Positions 1-6,335 of a stretch of 9,041 nt of DNA are shown here, piece by piece (within the stretch, counting starts at the first letter, position 1; every line of letters begins with the position of its first letter). Position numbers and translations under genes: made by a program. The DNA is taken from the NCBI GenBank assembly GCA_036503065.1, contig DASXXM010000319.1, forward strand, positions 1 to 9,041, written 5' to 3'. Under the pieces are notes generated by a model. That model searched no databases, was not told where the DNA came from, and saw nothing but the letters and a program-made list of their open reading frames with translations. This stretch comes from DATEPR01 sp036503065 (GTDB lineage Bacteria > Actinomycetota > Actinomycetes > Mycobacteriales > Pseudonocardiaceae).

Positions 1-749
1 CCGGCGCCGGACGCCGTGAAGCCGTCGCGCAGGAACGTGCCCTGGCCGACCTGCATTCCCTCCGCGTGCAGTGCCGGACCGGACGCATTCGTCAGATGCG
101 CGCGGCACAGGTCGAGCTGCCCGTTGATATGGGCGCCTGCCAGTCGAACCGTCCCCGGCTCGCCGAACCCGGTCGCGTCGACGTCGGCCAGCACCACATC
201 GTGGTTGATCGCCGCGTTCGCCGCGGTCAGCGCCGGCCCGTGGGCGTTGGTGACGTGCATTCCCTGGCAGACCAGCGTGTCCAGGCGCGCGCCGTCCAGG
301 ACGATCGCGCCGCGCTCGGCGTGCGCGGTGACGTCGGTGGACGCCAACTGCACCACGTTCGCACTCAGGCGCTGGGCGTCGACGGCAGGCCCGGCAGCCG
401 CCACGATCACGCAGTCGACCAGCGAGAGGTCCCGCAACTGCGCGCCCCTGGCATTGATTCCGCCGACGAGCAGGCAGGACTCCAACTCCAGCGCGACCGT
501 TGTCGTGATGTTCTCCAGGTCGAGCCGGTCGGTGATTCGAGCACCCTTCAACCGCAGCCCGCGCGGGTCCGGTTTCGATGTGGTCGCGTTCAGCAGAACG
601 TCGCGAATACGTTCCGGATCGATGTCGTGGTCCGTGCTCCACGCGTCTCGCGCCGATTTCGCGATGGGGTCGGTTCCGGACAAGTCGAGCATTTCGCCAC
701 GCTGGACCGCCGCGACCAGTGCGTCGTCGGGTTTCGCGTCGTCCGCCAT
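1..749 (-). CDS. Partial repetitive beta-helix-like protein ('membrane-associated oxidoreductase' type), C-terminus beyond left edge
   Basis: Reading leftward from an ATG at 749, the frame stays open for about 249 codons to the window edge, so the C-terminus is missing. After about 60 N-terminal residues rich in Asp and Lys, the protein becomes a series of loosely repeated segments of about 20 residues. Examples are LRLKGARITDRLDL, INARGAQLRDLSL, IVLDGARLDTLVCQGMHV and VRLAGAHINGQLDL. The alternating hydrophobic pattern with recurring G-A-x-(I/L) and x-L-D-L is what right-handed beta-helix or pentapeptide-like proteins look like. Similar streptomycete proteins are often annotated 'membrane-associated oxidoreductase', a name with little experimental support. 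No signal peptide or membrane segment is visible in the part present, and no catalytic motif was seen. A weak GGTGGG lies just upstream of the ATG. The gene follows the amidohydrolase on the same strand after an 87-bp gap. Existence is likely; function is unknown. Confidence 0.75.
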   Translation of the reverse strand, partial: MADDAKPDDALVAAVQRGEMLDLSGTDPIAKSARDAWSTDHDIDPERIRDVLLNATTSKPDPRGLRLKGARITDRLDLENITTTVALELESCLLVGGINARGAQLRDLSLVDCVIVAAAGPAVDAQRLSANVVQLASTDVTAHAERGAIVLDGARLDTLVCQGMHVTNAHGPALTAANAAINHDVVLADVDATGFGEPGTVRLAGAHINGQLDLCRAHLTNASGPALHAEGMQVGQGTFLRDGFTASGA

Positions 750-836
750 GCACCCACCATCGACATCGTTCGCCGAAACGTTAGCCCGTCCGGGTGATCC
801 CACCGGCGAACGCGGGTGCGGGCGAAACGAGATCTG

Positions 837-2105
837 TCATCGCTGGAGCCAGATCGCAGCCGCCGTCAGCATCGCCTCGACCGCCCGTTTCAGGGTGGGT
901 TGCAGGCGGGTGGGCACGAACTCCGGTGAATGGCCGCCCGGCGCCCTGCCCGACGCGACCGCGGCATCCGCCCGGGTCGGTCCGTCGGGGTAGAGGTCCG
1001 GATCGAAGCCGCCGAAGTTCCAGAACACGGACGGCACACCGGCGGCCTGTGCGAAACAGCCGAAGTCCTCGCTGCCGGCCTTCTGGCTGGTCTCGTGCAC
1101 GTACTCCTCGCCGAAGGCGTCCGCGAACGCGTCCATCACCTGGTTGGTCGCGTCGACATCGTTGACACACAAGGGGAAATCGTTGATCGGAGCGATATCC
1201 GGCTCGCGCGGCGCGCCCGCTGCCGCGGCTTCGTGCCGGACGATCCGCCCAATGGCATCGAGGACATGGGCGCGCACATCGGGGTCGAAGGTGCGGATGT
1301 TGACCTTGAGTTCGGCCTCGGCCGGGATCACGTTCTCCTTGAGCCCGGCGTGGAACGACGCGACCGTCACCACCGCCACGTCGTTCGGCGCGACCTCGCG
1401 CGCCACGATCGTCTGCAGACGCAGCACGATCGATGAGGCGATGACGATCGGATCGATGGTGGCCTGCGGTTGTGAGCCGTGGCCGCCTCGGCCGTGGATC
1501 GTGATCCGCAGGCTGTCGGCGGCTGCCATGAAAACGCCGGGCCGCGCGTAGAGATGCCTGGTCGGCGCGGACGTGATGTGCTGACCCAGCGCGATTTCGA
1601 ACGGCGGGAAGCGGTCGGTGAATCCGTCGTCGAGCATGGCGCGGGCCCCGGCGCCGATTTCCTCGGCCGGCTGGCAGACCGCGATGACCGTGCCGGACCA
1701 GGAATCCTTGCGCGCGGCCAGTTGTTCGACGGCGCCGATCAGCGCGGTCAGGTGGGTGTCGTGTCCGCAGGCGTGCATAACCGGCGTCGTCACACCGTCC
1801 GGATCCACGCCTGTCGCGGAGCTTCGATACGGGACCGACTCGATCTCCTTGACCGGGAGGGCATCCATGTCGGCGCGCAGCAGCACACCCGGGCCGTTAC
1901 CGTTGCGCAGTACGCCGACGACGCCCGTCCTGCCTACCCCGGTGGTCACCTCGAAACCCGCCGCGGCCAGGCGCTTCGCCATGATCGCGGCGGTGCGCTC
2001 CTCCTGGAAGGACAACTCCGGGTGCTCGTGGAGGTCCTGATAGAGGCCCTCCAACTGGGGGAGCCGCTCGTCCAGGCCGATGCTCAGGTCCTCGCGTGTC
2101 GCCAT
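837..2105 (-). CDS. M20-family amidohydrolase / metallopeptidase (M20D-like)
   Basis: A complete 422-residue protein, the usual length for M20D amidohydrolases (hippurate hydrolase, IAA-amino-acid hydrolase, N-acyl-amino-acid deacylase types). These are cytosolic enzymes that hydrolyse the amide bond of N-acylated amino acids with a two-metal centre. Visible motifs in order: LHEHPELSFQE at 25-35; LLRADMDALPV at 75-85; HACGHDTH at 111-118, with likely metal ligands C113 and H115; QPAEE at 145-149, with E149 as another ligand; GQH at 174-176; dimerisation-domain motif GRGGHGSQP at 205-213; AGSEDFG at 343-349; and GHSPEF near the C-terminus, with H392 as the last ligand. The ATG at 2105 matches the family N-terminus. 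No Shine-Dalgarno is seen, but GATACT sits 6 nt before the ATG, so a leaderless transcript is possible. It diverges from the polyketide operon; a role there is not indicated. The exact substrate cannot be read from sequence. Confidence 0.93.
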   Translation of the reverse strand: MATREDLSIGLDERLPQLEGLYQDLHEHPELSFQEERTAAIMAKRLAAAGFEVTTGVGRTGVVGVLRNGNGPGVLLRADMDALPVKEIESVPYRSSATGVDPDGVTTPVMHACGHDTHLTALIGAVEQLAARKDSWSGTVIAVCQPAEEIGAGARAMLDDGFTDRFPPFEIALGQHITSAPTRHLYARPGVFMAAADSLRITIHGRGGHGSQPQATIDPIVIASSIVLRLQTIVAREVAPNDVAVVTVASFHAGLKENVIPAEAELKVNIRTFDPDVRAHVLDAIGRIVRHEAAAAGAPREPDIAPINDFPLCVNDVDATNQVMDAFADAFGEEYVHETSQKAGSEDFGCFAQAAGVPSVFWNFGGFDPDLYPDGPTRADAAVASGRAPGGHSPEFVPTRLQPTLKRAVEAMLTAAAIWLQR

Positions 2106-2209
2106 GGGCCAAGTATCCGCGATCCGCGTGCACTTGTCGCCGGGAGAATAGACAGCCGTTCACTCCCGCGGTGTGACGACGTATGAAAGAACGGCGTCGC
2201 CGTCAGCGA

Positions 2210-2259
2210 CCGAGAATTGTTCGTCGCTGCCGTGTCGTGGTGACGGTCAATATTCTCGG
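2210..2259. repeat. Inverted repeat, 8-bp arms, 34-bp spacer
   Basis: The arms ccgagaat (2210-2217) and attctcgg (2252-2259) are exact reverse complements. Pairing extends partly inward, with tg on the left and ca on the right after a 2-nt offset. The spacer is too long for a transcription terminator, and there is no T-run. It lies about 100 bp upstream of the amidohydrolase start, so a two-site operator is conceivable. An 8-bp match over this distance could also be chance. Confidence 0.3.
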
Positions 2260-2384
2260 CTTGCGGTTGTGGTGTCGATACGGTAGTGGGTGAACGCCGA
2301 CGCGGTCGGTGAATCGTTTGGGTCGACGTAGCCGATCAGGCATTATGCCGGTCGGCGCGGATCGGCACCCAACGACGCAACCCA

Positions 2385-2453
2385 CCATCCGCAGGCTTCG
2401 CGTCCGGCCATCCGCCGGATTCGGAATCCGCCATCCGCAGGCTTCGGGCCAGG
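2385..2453. repeat. Three tandem imperfect 23-bp repeats
   Basis: Units begin at 2385, 2408 and 2431, and each opens with ccatccgc. Units 1 and 3 share their first 16 bases exactly (ccatccgcaggcttcg) and agree at 20 of 23 positions; unit 2 agrees with either at 16 of 23. The units abut with no spacer, so this is not a CRISPR array. The 23-bp period is not a multiple of three, which argues against a coding repeat and for a DNA-level role such as iterated binding sites, or simple slippage. The array lies about 250 bp upstream of the candidate operon promoter. Confidence 0.7.
2416..2430. promoter_or_regulatory. Perfect 15-bp palindrome inside the middle 23-bp repeat
   Basis: The sequence reads cggattc-g-gaatccg, with 7-bp arms around a single central base. 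The flanking 23-bp units do not keep this symmetry. Its size fits a dimeric repressor site, for example TetR- or GntR-type, but no regulator gene lies in the window to pair with it. Confidence 0.35.
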
Positions 2454-2477
2454 CTTCCGGCCGGTACCGTTCTCACG

Positions 2478-2639
2478 GTGATCGGCACGTGGATCTGGTT
2501 ACGCACCAACACAATCGACGAACGCAGGGTGATCGCCCTCGACATCGGACCTGCCGACGAGTGCGCGACACCGCAGGAAATCCGGCGTTTCTGCTGGCCG
2601 GACCGTGCCGGCGCACCGCCGTATCGTCTCGTTCGGTAG
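2478..2639 (+). CDS. Possible short ORF or gene remnant, 53 codons, unrecognised
   Basis: From a GTG at 2478 to a TAG at 2637-2639 this frame encodes a 53-residue peptide with a more protein-like composition than other frames in the region. It has a hydrophobic start (VIGTWIWL), then an acidic/basic segment such as ERRVIALDIGPADE, and ends RAGAPPYRLVR. By my hand count about three quarters of third positions are G or C, less than in neighbouring genes but not random-looking. No Shine-Dalgarno precedes the GTG. The frame stays open upstream through the 23-bp repeats, so it could be the tail of a decayed gene. I do not recognise a family. It may well be noncoding. Confidence 0.2.
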   Translation: MIGTWIWLRTNTIDERRVIALDIGPADECATPQEIRRFCWPDRAGAPPYRLVR

Positions 2640-2696
2640 CCCGCGCATCGGCGCGTCGCGGCTCTGCCCAACTGTTCACGCACGATTAACCTGTCG

Positions 2697-2714
2697 CCGC
2701 GGTATTGACCGCGG
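2697..2714. promoter_or_regulatory. Palindromic operator candidate on the -35 box
   Basis: The arms ccgcggt (2697-2703) and accgcgg (2708-2714) are exact reverse complements around attg. The right half overlaps the candidate -35 hexamer TTGACC at 2705-2710. A dimeric regulator bound here would directly block or contact RNA polymerase. As RNA it would be only a 7-bp hairpin with no T-run, so a terminator is unlikely. Confidence 0.45.
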
Positions 2715-2734
2715 GTCGAATGGAGAACTATCGT
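2705..2734 (+). promoter_or_regulatory. Candidate housekeeping-sigma promoter for the thiolase-PKS operon
   Basis: TTGACC at 2705-2710 and TATCGT at 2729-2734 match the -35 (TTGACa) and -10 (TAnnnT) consensus of the principal actinomycete sigma factor, with an 18-bp spacer. Transcription would start near 2741 and leave a leader of roughly 108 nt before the thiolase start at 2849. It is the best-matching pair I found on the plus strand here; it has not been tested by scoring. Confidence 0.45.
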
Positions 2735-2771
2735 CCCGACGTCCCTCTGTCCAAAGACTTTCGACCGGTCA

Positions 2772-2788
2772 CAGTGGACAGGCCACTG
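2772..2788. promoter_or_regulatory. 17-bp palindrome in the presumed leader
   Basis: The sequence reads cagtgg-acagg-ccactg, with 6-bp arms and a 5-nt centre, lying about 30-50 nt downstream of the predicted start site. The perfect 8-bp palindrome gaccggtc (2763-2770) sits just before it. It could be a roadblock operator or a small leader hairpin. No terminator-like T-run follows. Confidence 0.3.
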
Positions 2789-2833
2789 CGGGACCGACAG
2801 GAGCGGAACGACAGGCTTGTGTACGGTCAAGTA

Positions 2834-2841
2834 GGCAGGGG
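2834..2841 (+). promoter_or_regulatory. Ribosome binding site deciding the TTG start of the thiolase
   Basis: GGCAGGGG ends 7 nt before the in-frame TTG at 2849. This spacing picks TTG 2849 over the far-upstream in-frame TTG at 2705, which lies inside the predicted promoter, and over the GTG at 2873, which lacks a comparable site. Confidence 0.55.
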
Positions 2842-2848
2842 CTTTGAG

Positions 2849-4048
2849 TTGCGCAGTAGAGTACGGACCTATGTGGTCGGTGTTGGCATCACCGATTTCC
2901 AGCGGGCCGGTGCCGCTTCGGAGGGCTATCCGGAATTGGCTCGTCAGGCCGGGACGCAGGCGCTCGCGGATGCCGGGATTCCCTATCACCTCATCGAATA
3001 CGCGTGTGCCAGCCAGGTCTTCGAGGAGTCGTGTGCCGGCCATCGGGCGGTGTACGAACTCGGCCTGACCGGCATTCCCATCACCGAGGTGAGCAGCAAC
3101 TGTTCCTCCGGCTCGTCCGCGCTCTACCTGGCCGGTCTCCTGGTCCGCGGCGGTGCGTTCGACTGCGCGTTGGCCATCGGCTTCGAGACGATGCGACGCG
3201 GCCCGCTGCAGGTCGGCGCCGCGGACCGGGAATCGCCGACGCAGCGGCACTTCGACGTCCTGCCGAACGGCCATTCGTCCGACGCGATTCCGGCGGCGCT
3301 GATGTTCGGTACCGCCGCGGCCGAACACATGGCCAAGTACGGCACGACCGTCGAGCAGTTCGCGCGGATCGCCGAGAAGAACTACCGGCACGCGTTGGCG
3401 AACCCGAGGGCGCTCGCGCCGCGTGCCCATACGCTGCCGGAGATTCTGGACTCGCCGCCGCTCTACGGGCCGCTCACGAAGCTGCAGTGCGCACGCGGCG
3501 CGGACGGCGCGGCGGCCGTCGTCCTTGCCAGTGAACGGTTCGTGGAACAACGCGGACTCGGGGGCCGAGCGGTCGAGATCGCGGCCCAGTCCATGGTGAC
3601 CGACACCGTTGCCAGCTTCGCCGGCAGCGCCATCGACGTCGTCGGGTATCAGATGGCCAGTCGCGCCGCGCGGGCCGTCTATGACGATCTCGGGGTCGGC
3701 CCGGACGGCGTCCAGGTCATCGAGGTGCACGACTGTTTCTCCAGCAACGAACTGCTCGCGTACGAAGCCCTCGGCCTGTGCCCACCAGGCGAGGGCGGTC
3801 AGCTGATCGACAGCGGTCAGGTGACCTACGGCGGAAAATGGGTCGTCAATCCGTCCGGCGGGCTGCTCGCGCGCGGGCACCCACTCGGCGCGACGGGGTT
3901 GGCGCAATGCGTCGAGCTCACCAGTCAGTTGCGGGCCGAGGCCGGTGCGCGTCAGGTCGCCGGCGCGGAAATCGCGCTACAGCACAACAACGGCATCGGT
4001 GGCAATGTCGTCGTCACCGGATATCGCGCACCAGCCGCGCGCGTGTGA
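2849..4048 (+). CDS. SCPx-type thiolase (lipid-transfer-protein/thiolase family)
   Basis: About 399 residues from TTG 2849, the usual length for a stand-alone SCPx thiolase domain without the C-terminal SCP2 domain. The N-terminus (VRTYVVGVGITDF) is typical of the family. The nucleophile motif SSNCSSGSS puts the catalytic Cys at 85. HDCFSSNE at 294-301 is the SCPx version of the thiolase NEAF region. GLLARGHPLGATG carries the catalytic His at 344. The C-terminal HNNGIGG replaces the classical CxG Cys loop. Family members make or break the bond beta to a CoA (or ACP) thioester: thiolysis, Claisen condensation or, in some sterol-degrading actinomycetes, retro-aldol cleavage. With the nucleophile kept and a gap of only 27 bp to the AT-ACP gene, a condensing, chain-initiating or chain-releasing role in the operon is a reasonable inference. 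The usual DUF35 partner of steroid-type Ltp2 enzymes is not next to it. Confidence 0.92.
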   Translation: MRSRVRTYVVGVGITDFQRAGAASEGYPELARQAGTQALADAGIPYHLIEYACASQVFEESCAGHRAVYELGLTGIPITEVSSNCSSGSSALYLAGLLVRGGAFDCALAIGFETMRRGPLQVGAADRESPTQRHFDVLPNGHSSDAIPAALMFGTAAAEHMAKYGTTVEQFARIAEKNYRHALANPRALAPRAHTLPEILDSPPLYGPLTKLQCARGADGAAAVVLASERFVEQRGLGGRAVEIAAQSMVTDTVASFAGSAIDVVGYQMASRAARAVYDDLGVGPDGVQVIEVHDCFSSNELLAYEALGLCPPGEGGQLIDSGQVTYGGKWVVNPSGGLLARGHPLGATGLAQCVELTSQLRAEAGARQVAGAEIALQHNNGIGGNVVVTGYRAPAARV

Positions 4049-4062
4049 AACACAACTACGTC

Positions 4063-4068
4063 AAGGAG
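4063..4068 (+). promoter_or_regulatory. Strong Shine-Dalgarno for the AT-ACP gene
   Basis: AAGGAG ends 7 nt before GTG 4076 and supports that GTG as the start. It is the best ribosome binding site among the three operon genes. Confidence 0.8.
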
Positions 4069-4075
4069 CTCATCC

Positions 4076-5587
4076 GTGCGAGTTGAGGGGTCGGACGTGG
4101 CAGCCGTGTTGTTCCCTGGCCAGGGAGCATATGACATGGCAGCGTTGCAAGCCGCGCACAAGGAGTATCTGGAAGTCGCCGAGGTCTTCGGCGATATCGA
4201 CAAGGTCAGCCTGGAGGAATGCGGCCGGTCGTTGTCGGACGTGTTGTTCGGTTCGTCGTCGCCGTCGATCAGCGACCTGATGGCGGATGAGCCGTGGGTG
4301 TCGCAGCTCACGATCCTGGGCGCGGACATCGCGGCCTACCGAATCCTCGAACGCCTTAGTTTCGCGCCCGATGTGTTCGTCGGGCACAGTCTCGGCGAGA
4401 TCGCCGCCCTCGTCTGTGCCGGCGGTTATTCCACCGCGGACGGTGCACGTCTCGTGCTGCGACGGGTGCAGGCGCTGGAGTCGCTCGACAGCCGTGACGC
4501 CTACATGGCCGCCCTGGCGACCGACCCGCGTCGTGCGCAGCTCGCGATCGACCTGATCGCCGATCCGGCGTTGGCGATCGCCGTGGAGAATCACGACAAC
4601 CAAACGGTTGTGGTGGGGCCGGGCCGGAGCATGGACCTGCTGCGGAACGTCGTCGAGCAGCTCGGGATCTCCGTCACCCGCCTCGAAGCCGCCTTTCCGT
4701 TCCACGGGCCGCTGCTGGAGCCGGCCGTGGCGCGATACGAGGAGAGCATTCAGGACATTCCGCAGCGGACACTCACCGCGCGGGTCTACTCACCGATTCT
4801 GCAGCGTTACTACGAGCCGGACGAGCCGCTCGCCCGCCGCCTCGCGGAACACTTCGTCCTGCCGGTGCATTTCAGTGACGCCCTGCGTCGCCTCTACGCC
4901 GACGACGTCCGGGTTTTCGTCGAGTGCGGGGCGCAGGAGACGCTGACCAAATTCGTCCCGAAGACACTGACCTCGGGCGGCATGCTCGCGATGGGGACCT
5001 TCGTCCAGACGGAAACCGGACTGCGCCTGCACACCACCATCAGCACCCTGCGGTCCTGGAACCACCTGCCCGCTGCGCAACTCATAGCAGATCGTGGCGC
5101 GGGTGACGAATTCGATCGGTTCTGGGCCGCGCTCGGCCCGCGCGTCATGGAGTTCGTCCGCGACGAGGTCCAGCGCTATCGAAACGGCCATGCCAACGGC
5201 GCGACGACCGTTTCCGTGCCGCCGTCCCCACCCCGACAGGTGACGACCCCGACCCCGACGGCACCAGCTCCGACTGCGCAGGCGAACGGCTCGACGGTGA
5301 CTCGCGAGTCCATCGGCCGCGAGGTGATCTCCCTCTACGCGTCGTGGCTGGAGTATCCGGAGGAGGTGGTGACCGAGGACGTCGACCTTGAGGCGGAACT
5401 CGGCGTCGACTCGGTCAAGCAGGTCGCGCTGATGGCGAAGGTCCGTGAGCGCTACGGCATCGAGCGGCCGCCGGACAATTTCCGGTTGGAGCGGTTCGGC
5501 AAGCTCGGTGCCCTCATCGACGCCGTGCACGCGATCCTGAGCGGGACGACGCCCGCGGTTGCCGCCGCGGTGACCGGCCGTGGGTGA
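4076..5587 (+). CDS. Malonyl-type acyltransferase fused to acyl carrier protein (AT-ACP)
   Basis: 503 residues. The AT domain covers roughly 8-325: FPGQG at 13-17; GHSLGE with catalytic Ser105; Arg130, 25 residues after the Ser as in E. coli FabD, where the Arg binds the malonyl carboxylate; and FPFHG with catalytic His210. The specificity loop reads FPFH instead of HAFH (malonyl) or YASH (methylmalonyl), so malonyl-CoA is likely but not certain. A helical stretch (about 335-370) and a Pro/Thr-rich linker (about 375-402) lead to an ACP at about 405-490, whose LGVDSVKQ motif has the phosphopantetheine Ser446. DSVKQ resembles ACPs of PUFA-synthase and hglE-like systems. The protein would load extender units onto its own ACP and present them to the downstream KS, which has no AT in the visible part. 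It overlaps the next gene by 8 bp, implying translational coupling. Confidence 0.93.
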   Translation: MRVEGSDVAAVLFPGQGAYDMAALQAAHKEYLEVAEVFGDIDKVSLEECGRSLSDVLFGSSSPSISDLMADEPWVSQLTILGADIAAYRILERLSFAPDVFVGHSLGEIAALVCAGGYSTADGARLVLRRVQALESLDSRDAYMAALATDPRRAQLAIDLIADPALAIAVENHDNQTVVVGPGRSMDLLRNVVEQLGISVTRLEAAFPFHGPLLEPAVARYEESIQDIPQRTLTARVYSPILQRYYEPDEPLARRLAEHFVLPVHFSDALRRLYADDVRVFVECGAQETLTKFVPKTLTSGGMLAMGTFVQTETGLRLHTTISTLRSWNHLPAAQLIADRGAGDEFDRFWAALGPRVMEFVRDEVQRYRNGHANGATTVSVPPSPPRQVTTPTPTAPAPTAQANGSTVTRESIGREVISLYASWLEYPEEVVTEDVDLEAELGVDSVKQVALMAKVRERYGIERPPDNFRLERFGKLGALIDAVHAILSGTTPAVAAAVTGRG

Positions 5588-6335
5588 CCTGTCCGGCAAG
5601 CTGGCACTGGTGACCGGCGGGGCCAAGAACATCGGCCGTGCGATCGCGGACGAGCTCGCGGCCCGCGGCGCCGATCTGGTCATCAACTACTTCCATTCGT
5701 TCGAGGCCGCCAAGCAGGCCAGGACCGAACTGGAACGCGCCGGCACGTCGGTGACGTTGCTGCGTGGCTCGGTCGCGCAGCAGGCGCACGTCGACCAGAT
5801 GTTCGACACGATCCAGGAACAACACGGGCACCTGGACATCCTCGTCAACAACGCGGCCGCGGGCGCGCTCGTGCCGGCGGACCAGCTCACCGACGAGTAT
5901 CTCGACCGAGCCTGGAACACCAACCTCAAGGGCTCGATCTGGTGCGCACGGCGCGCGGCACCGCTGATGGCCGCGCGCGGCGGCGGCGCGATCGTCAACG
6001 TGTCGTCCCTCGGCGCGCGGCTCGTCCTGTCGAACTACCTGGCCAGCGCTCCGGCGAAGGCGGCGCTCGAGGCGCTGACCCGCTATCTCGCGGTGGAGTA
6101 CGCACCGCTGGGCGTCCGGGTGAACTCGGCCAGCGCGTCGATGCTGGTGAGCGAGGTGGCGGGCGCCTTTCCCGATTCGGAGCGGCTGCTGGACGTGATC
6201 ACCGAGGCGACACCGATGGGACGCCTTGGCACGCCGAAGGAATTCGCCGACGTCGTGGCGTTCCTCGTGTCCGAGCAGTCGCGGTGGATCACCGGCCAGG
6301 TCATCGTCGTCGACGGCGGTCTGTCGCTCGGCGCG
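5580..6335 (+). other. FabL-type (ENR-III) short-chain dehydrogenase domain
   Basis: Residues 1-252. The cofactor motif TGGAKNIG is at 12-19, and NNAA at 90-93 is the SDR structural motif. SSLG at 142-145 is followed by Tyr153 and Lys160, a Tyr-x6-Lys spacing. Typical ketoreductases and FabG have Tyr-x3-Lys; Tyr-x6-Lys marks enoyl-ACP reductases of the FabI/FabL class. The stretch KAALEALTRYLAVE after the Lys, the SSLG motif, NNAA-x-G-x-L and the closing VDGG-x-SL match what I recall of Bacillus FabL. The expected reaction is NAD(P)H-dependent reduction of the 2,3-double bond of an enoyl-ACP. Cofactor preference is not clear. An atypical ketoreductase is the alternative. Confidence 0.75.

Larger units (their letters stand above)
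2106..2848. other. 743-bp divergent intergenic region, probable regulatory region
   Basis: This stretch separates the leftward amidohydrolase from the rightward thiolase-PKS operon. Open frames crossing it are Arg-rich and resemble no family I recognise; the one short exception is listed separately. It contains a wide inverted repeat (2210-2259), three tandem 23-bp repeats (2385-2453), a perfect 15-bp palindrome inside the middle repeat, a palindrome overlapping a candidate -35 box (2697-2714), and another palindrome (2772-2788). No tRNA, rRNA, insertion-sequence end or strong terminator was seen. The density of symmetrical elements suggests several protein-binding sites. Confidence 0.7.

Noticed and set aside
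750..836. Transcription terminator between the two minus-strand genes
   Set aside because: Only weak G/C-rich pairing could be drawn (gcccg with cgggc), with mismatches inside and no T-run, so the two genes may be co-transcribed.
16..993. Plus-strand open frame of 325 codons
   Set aside because: It covers two minus-strand genes with recognisable protein patterns. Its own translation is Ser/Ala/Arg-rich without motifs.
2385..2453. CRISPR array
   Set aside because: The 23-bp units are directly adjacent with no spacers, there are only three, and no cas gene is present.
2309..2689. 126-codon plus-strand frame across the repeats
   Set aside because: Arg-rich, no motif and no ribosome binding site. 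The 23-bp repeats shift frame between units, which a coding repeat would not do.
2705..2848. N-terminal extension of the thiolase from TTG 2705
   Set aside because: The added 48 residues match nothing expected of SCPx thiolases, the TTG lies within the predicted -35 box, and a good ribosome binding site precedes TTG 2849.
2336..3907. Long minus-strand open frame of 523 codons
   Set aside because: It lies opposite the thiolase gene, is very rich in Arg, Gly and Ala with no family motif, and is the usual antisense by-product of high-GC coding sequence.
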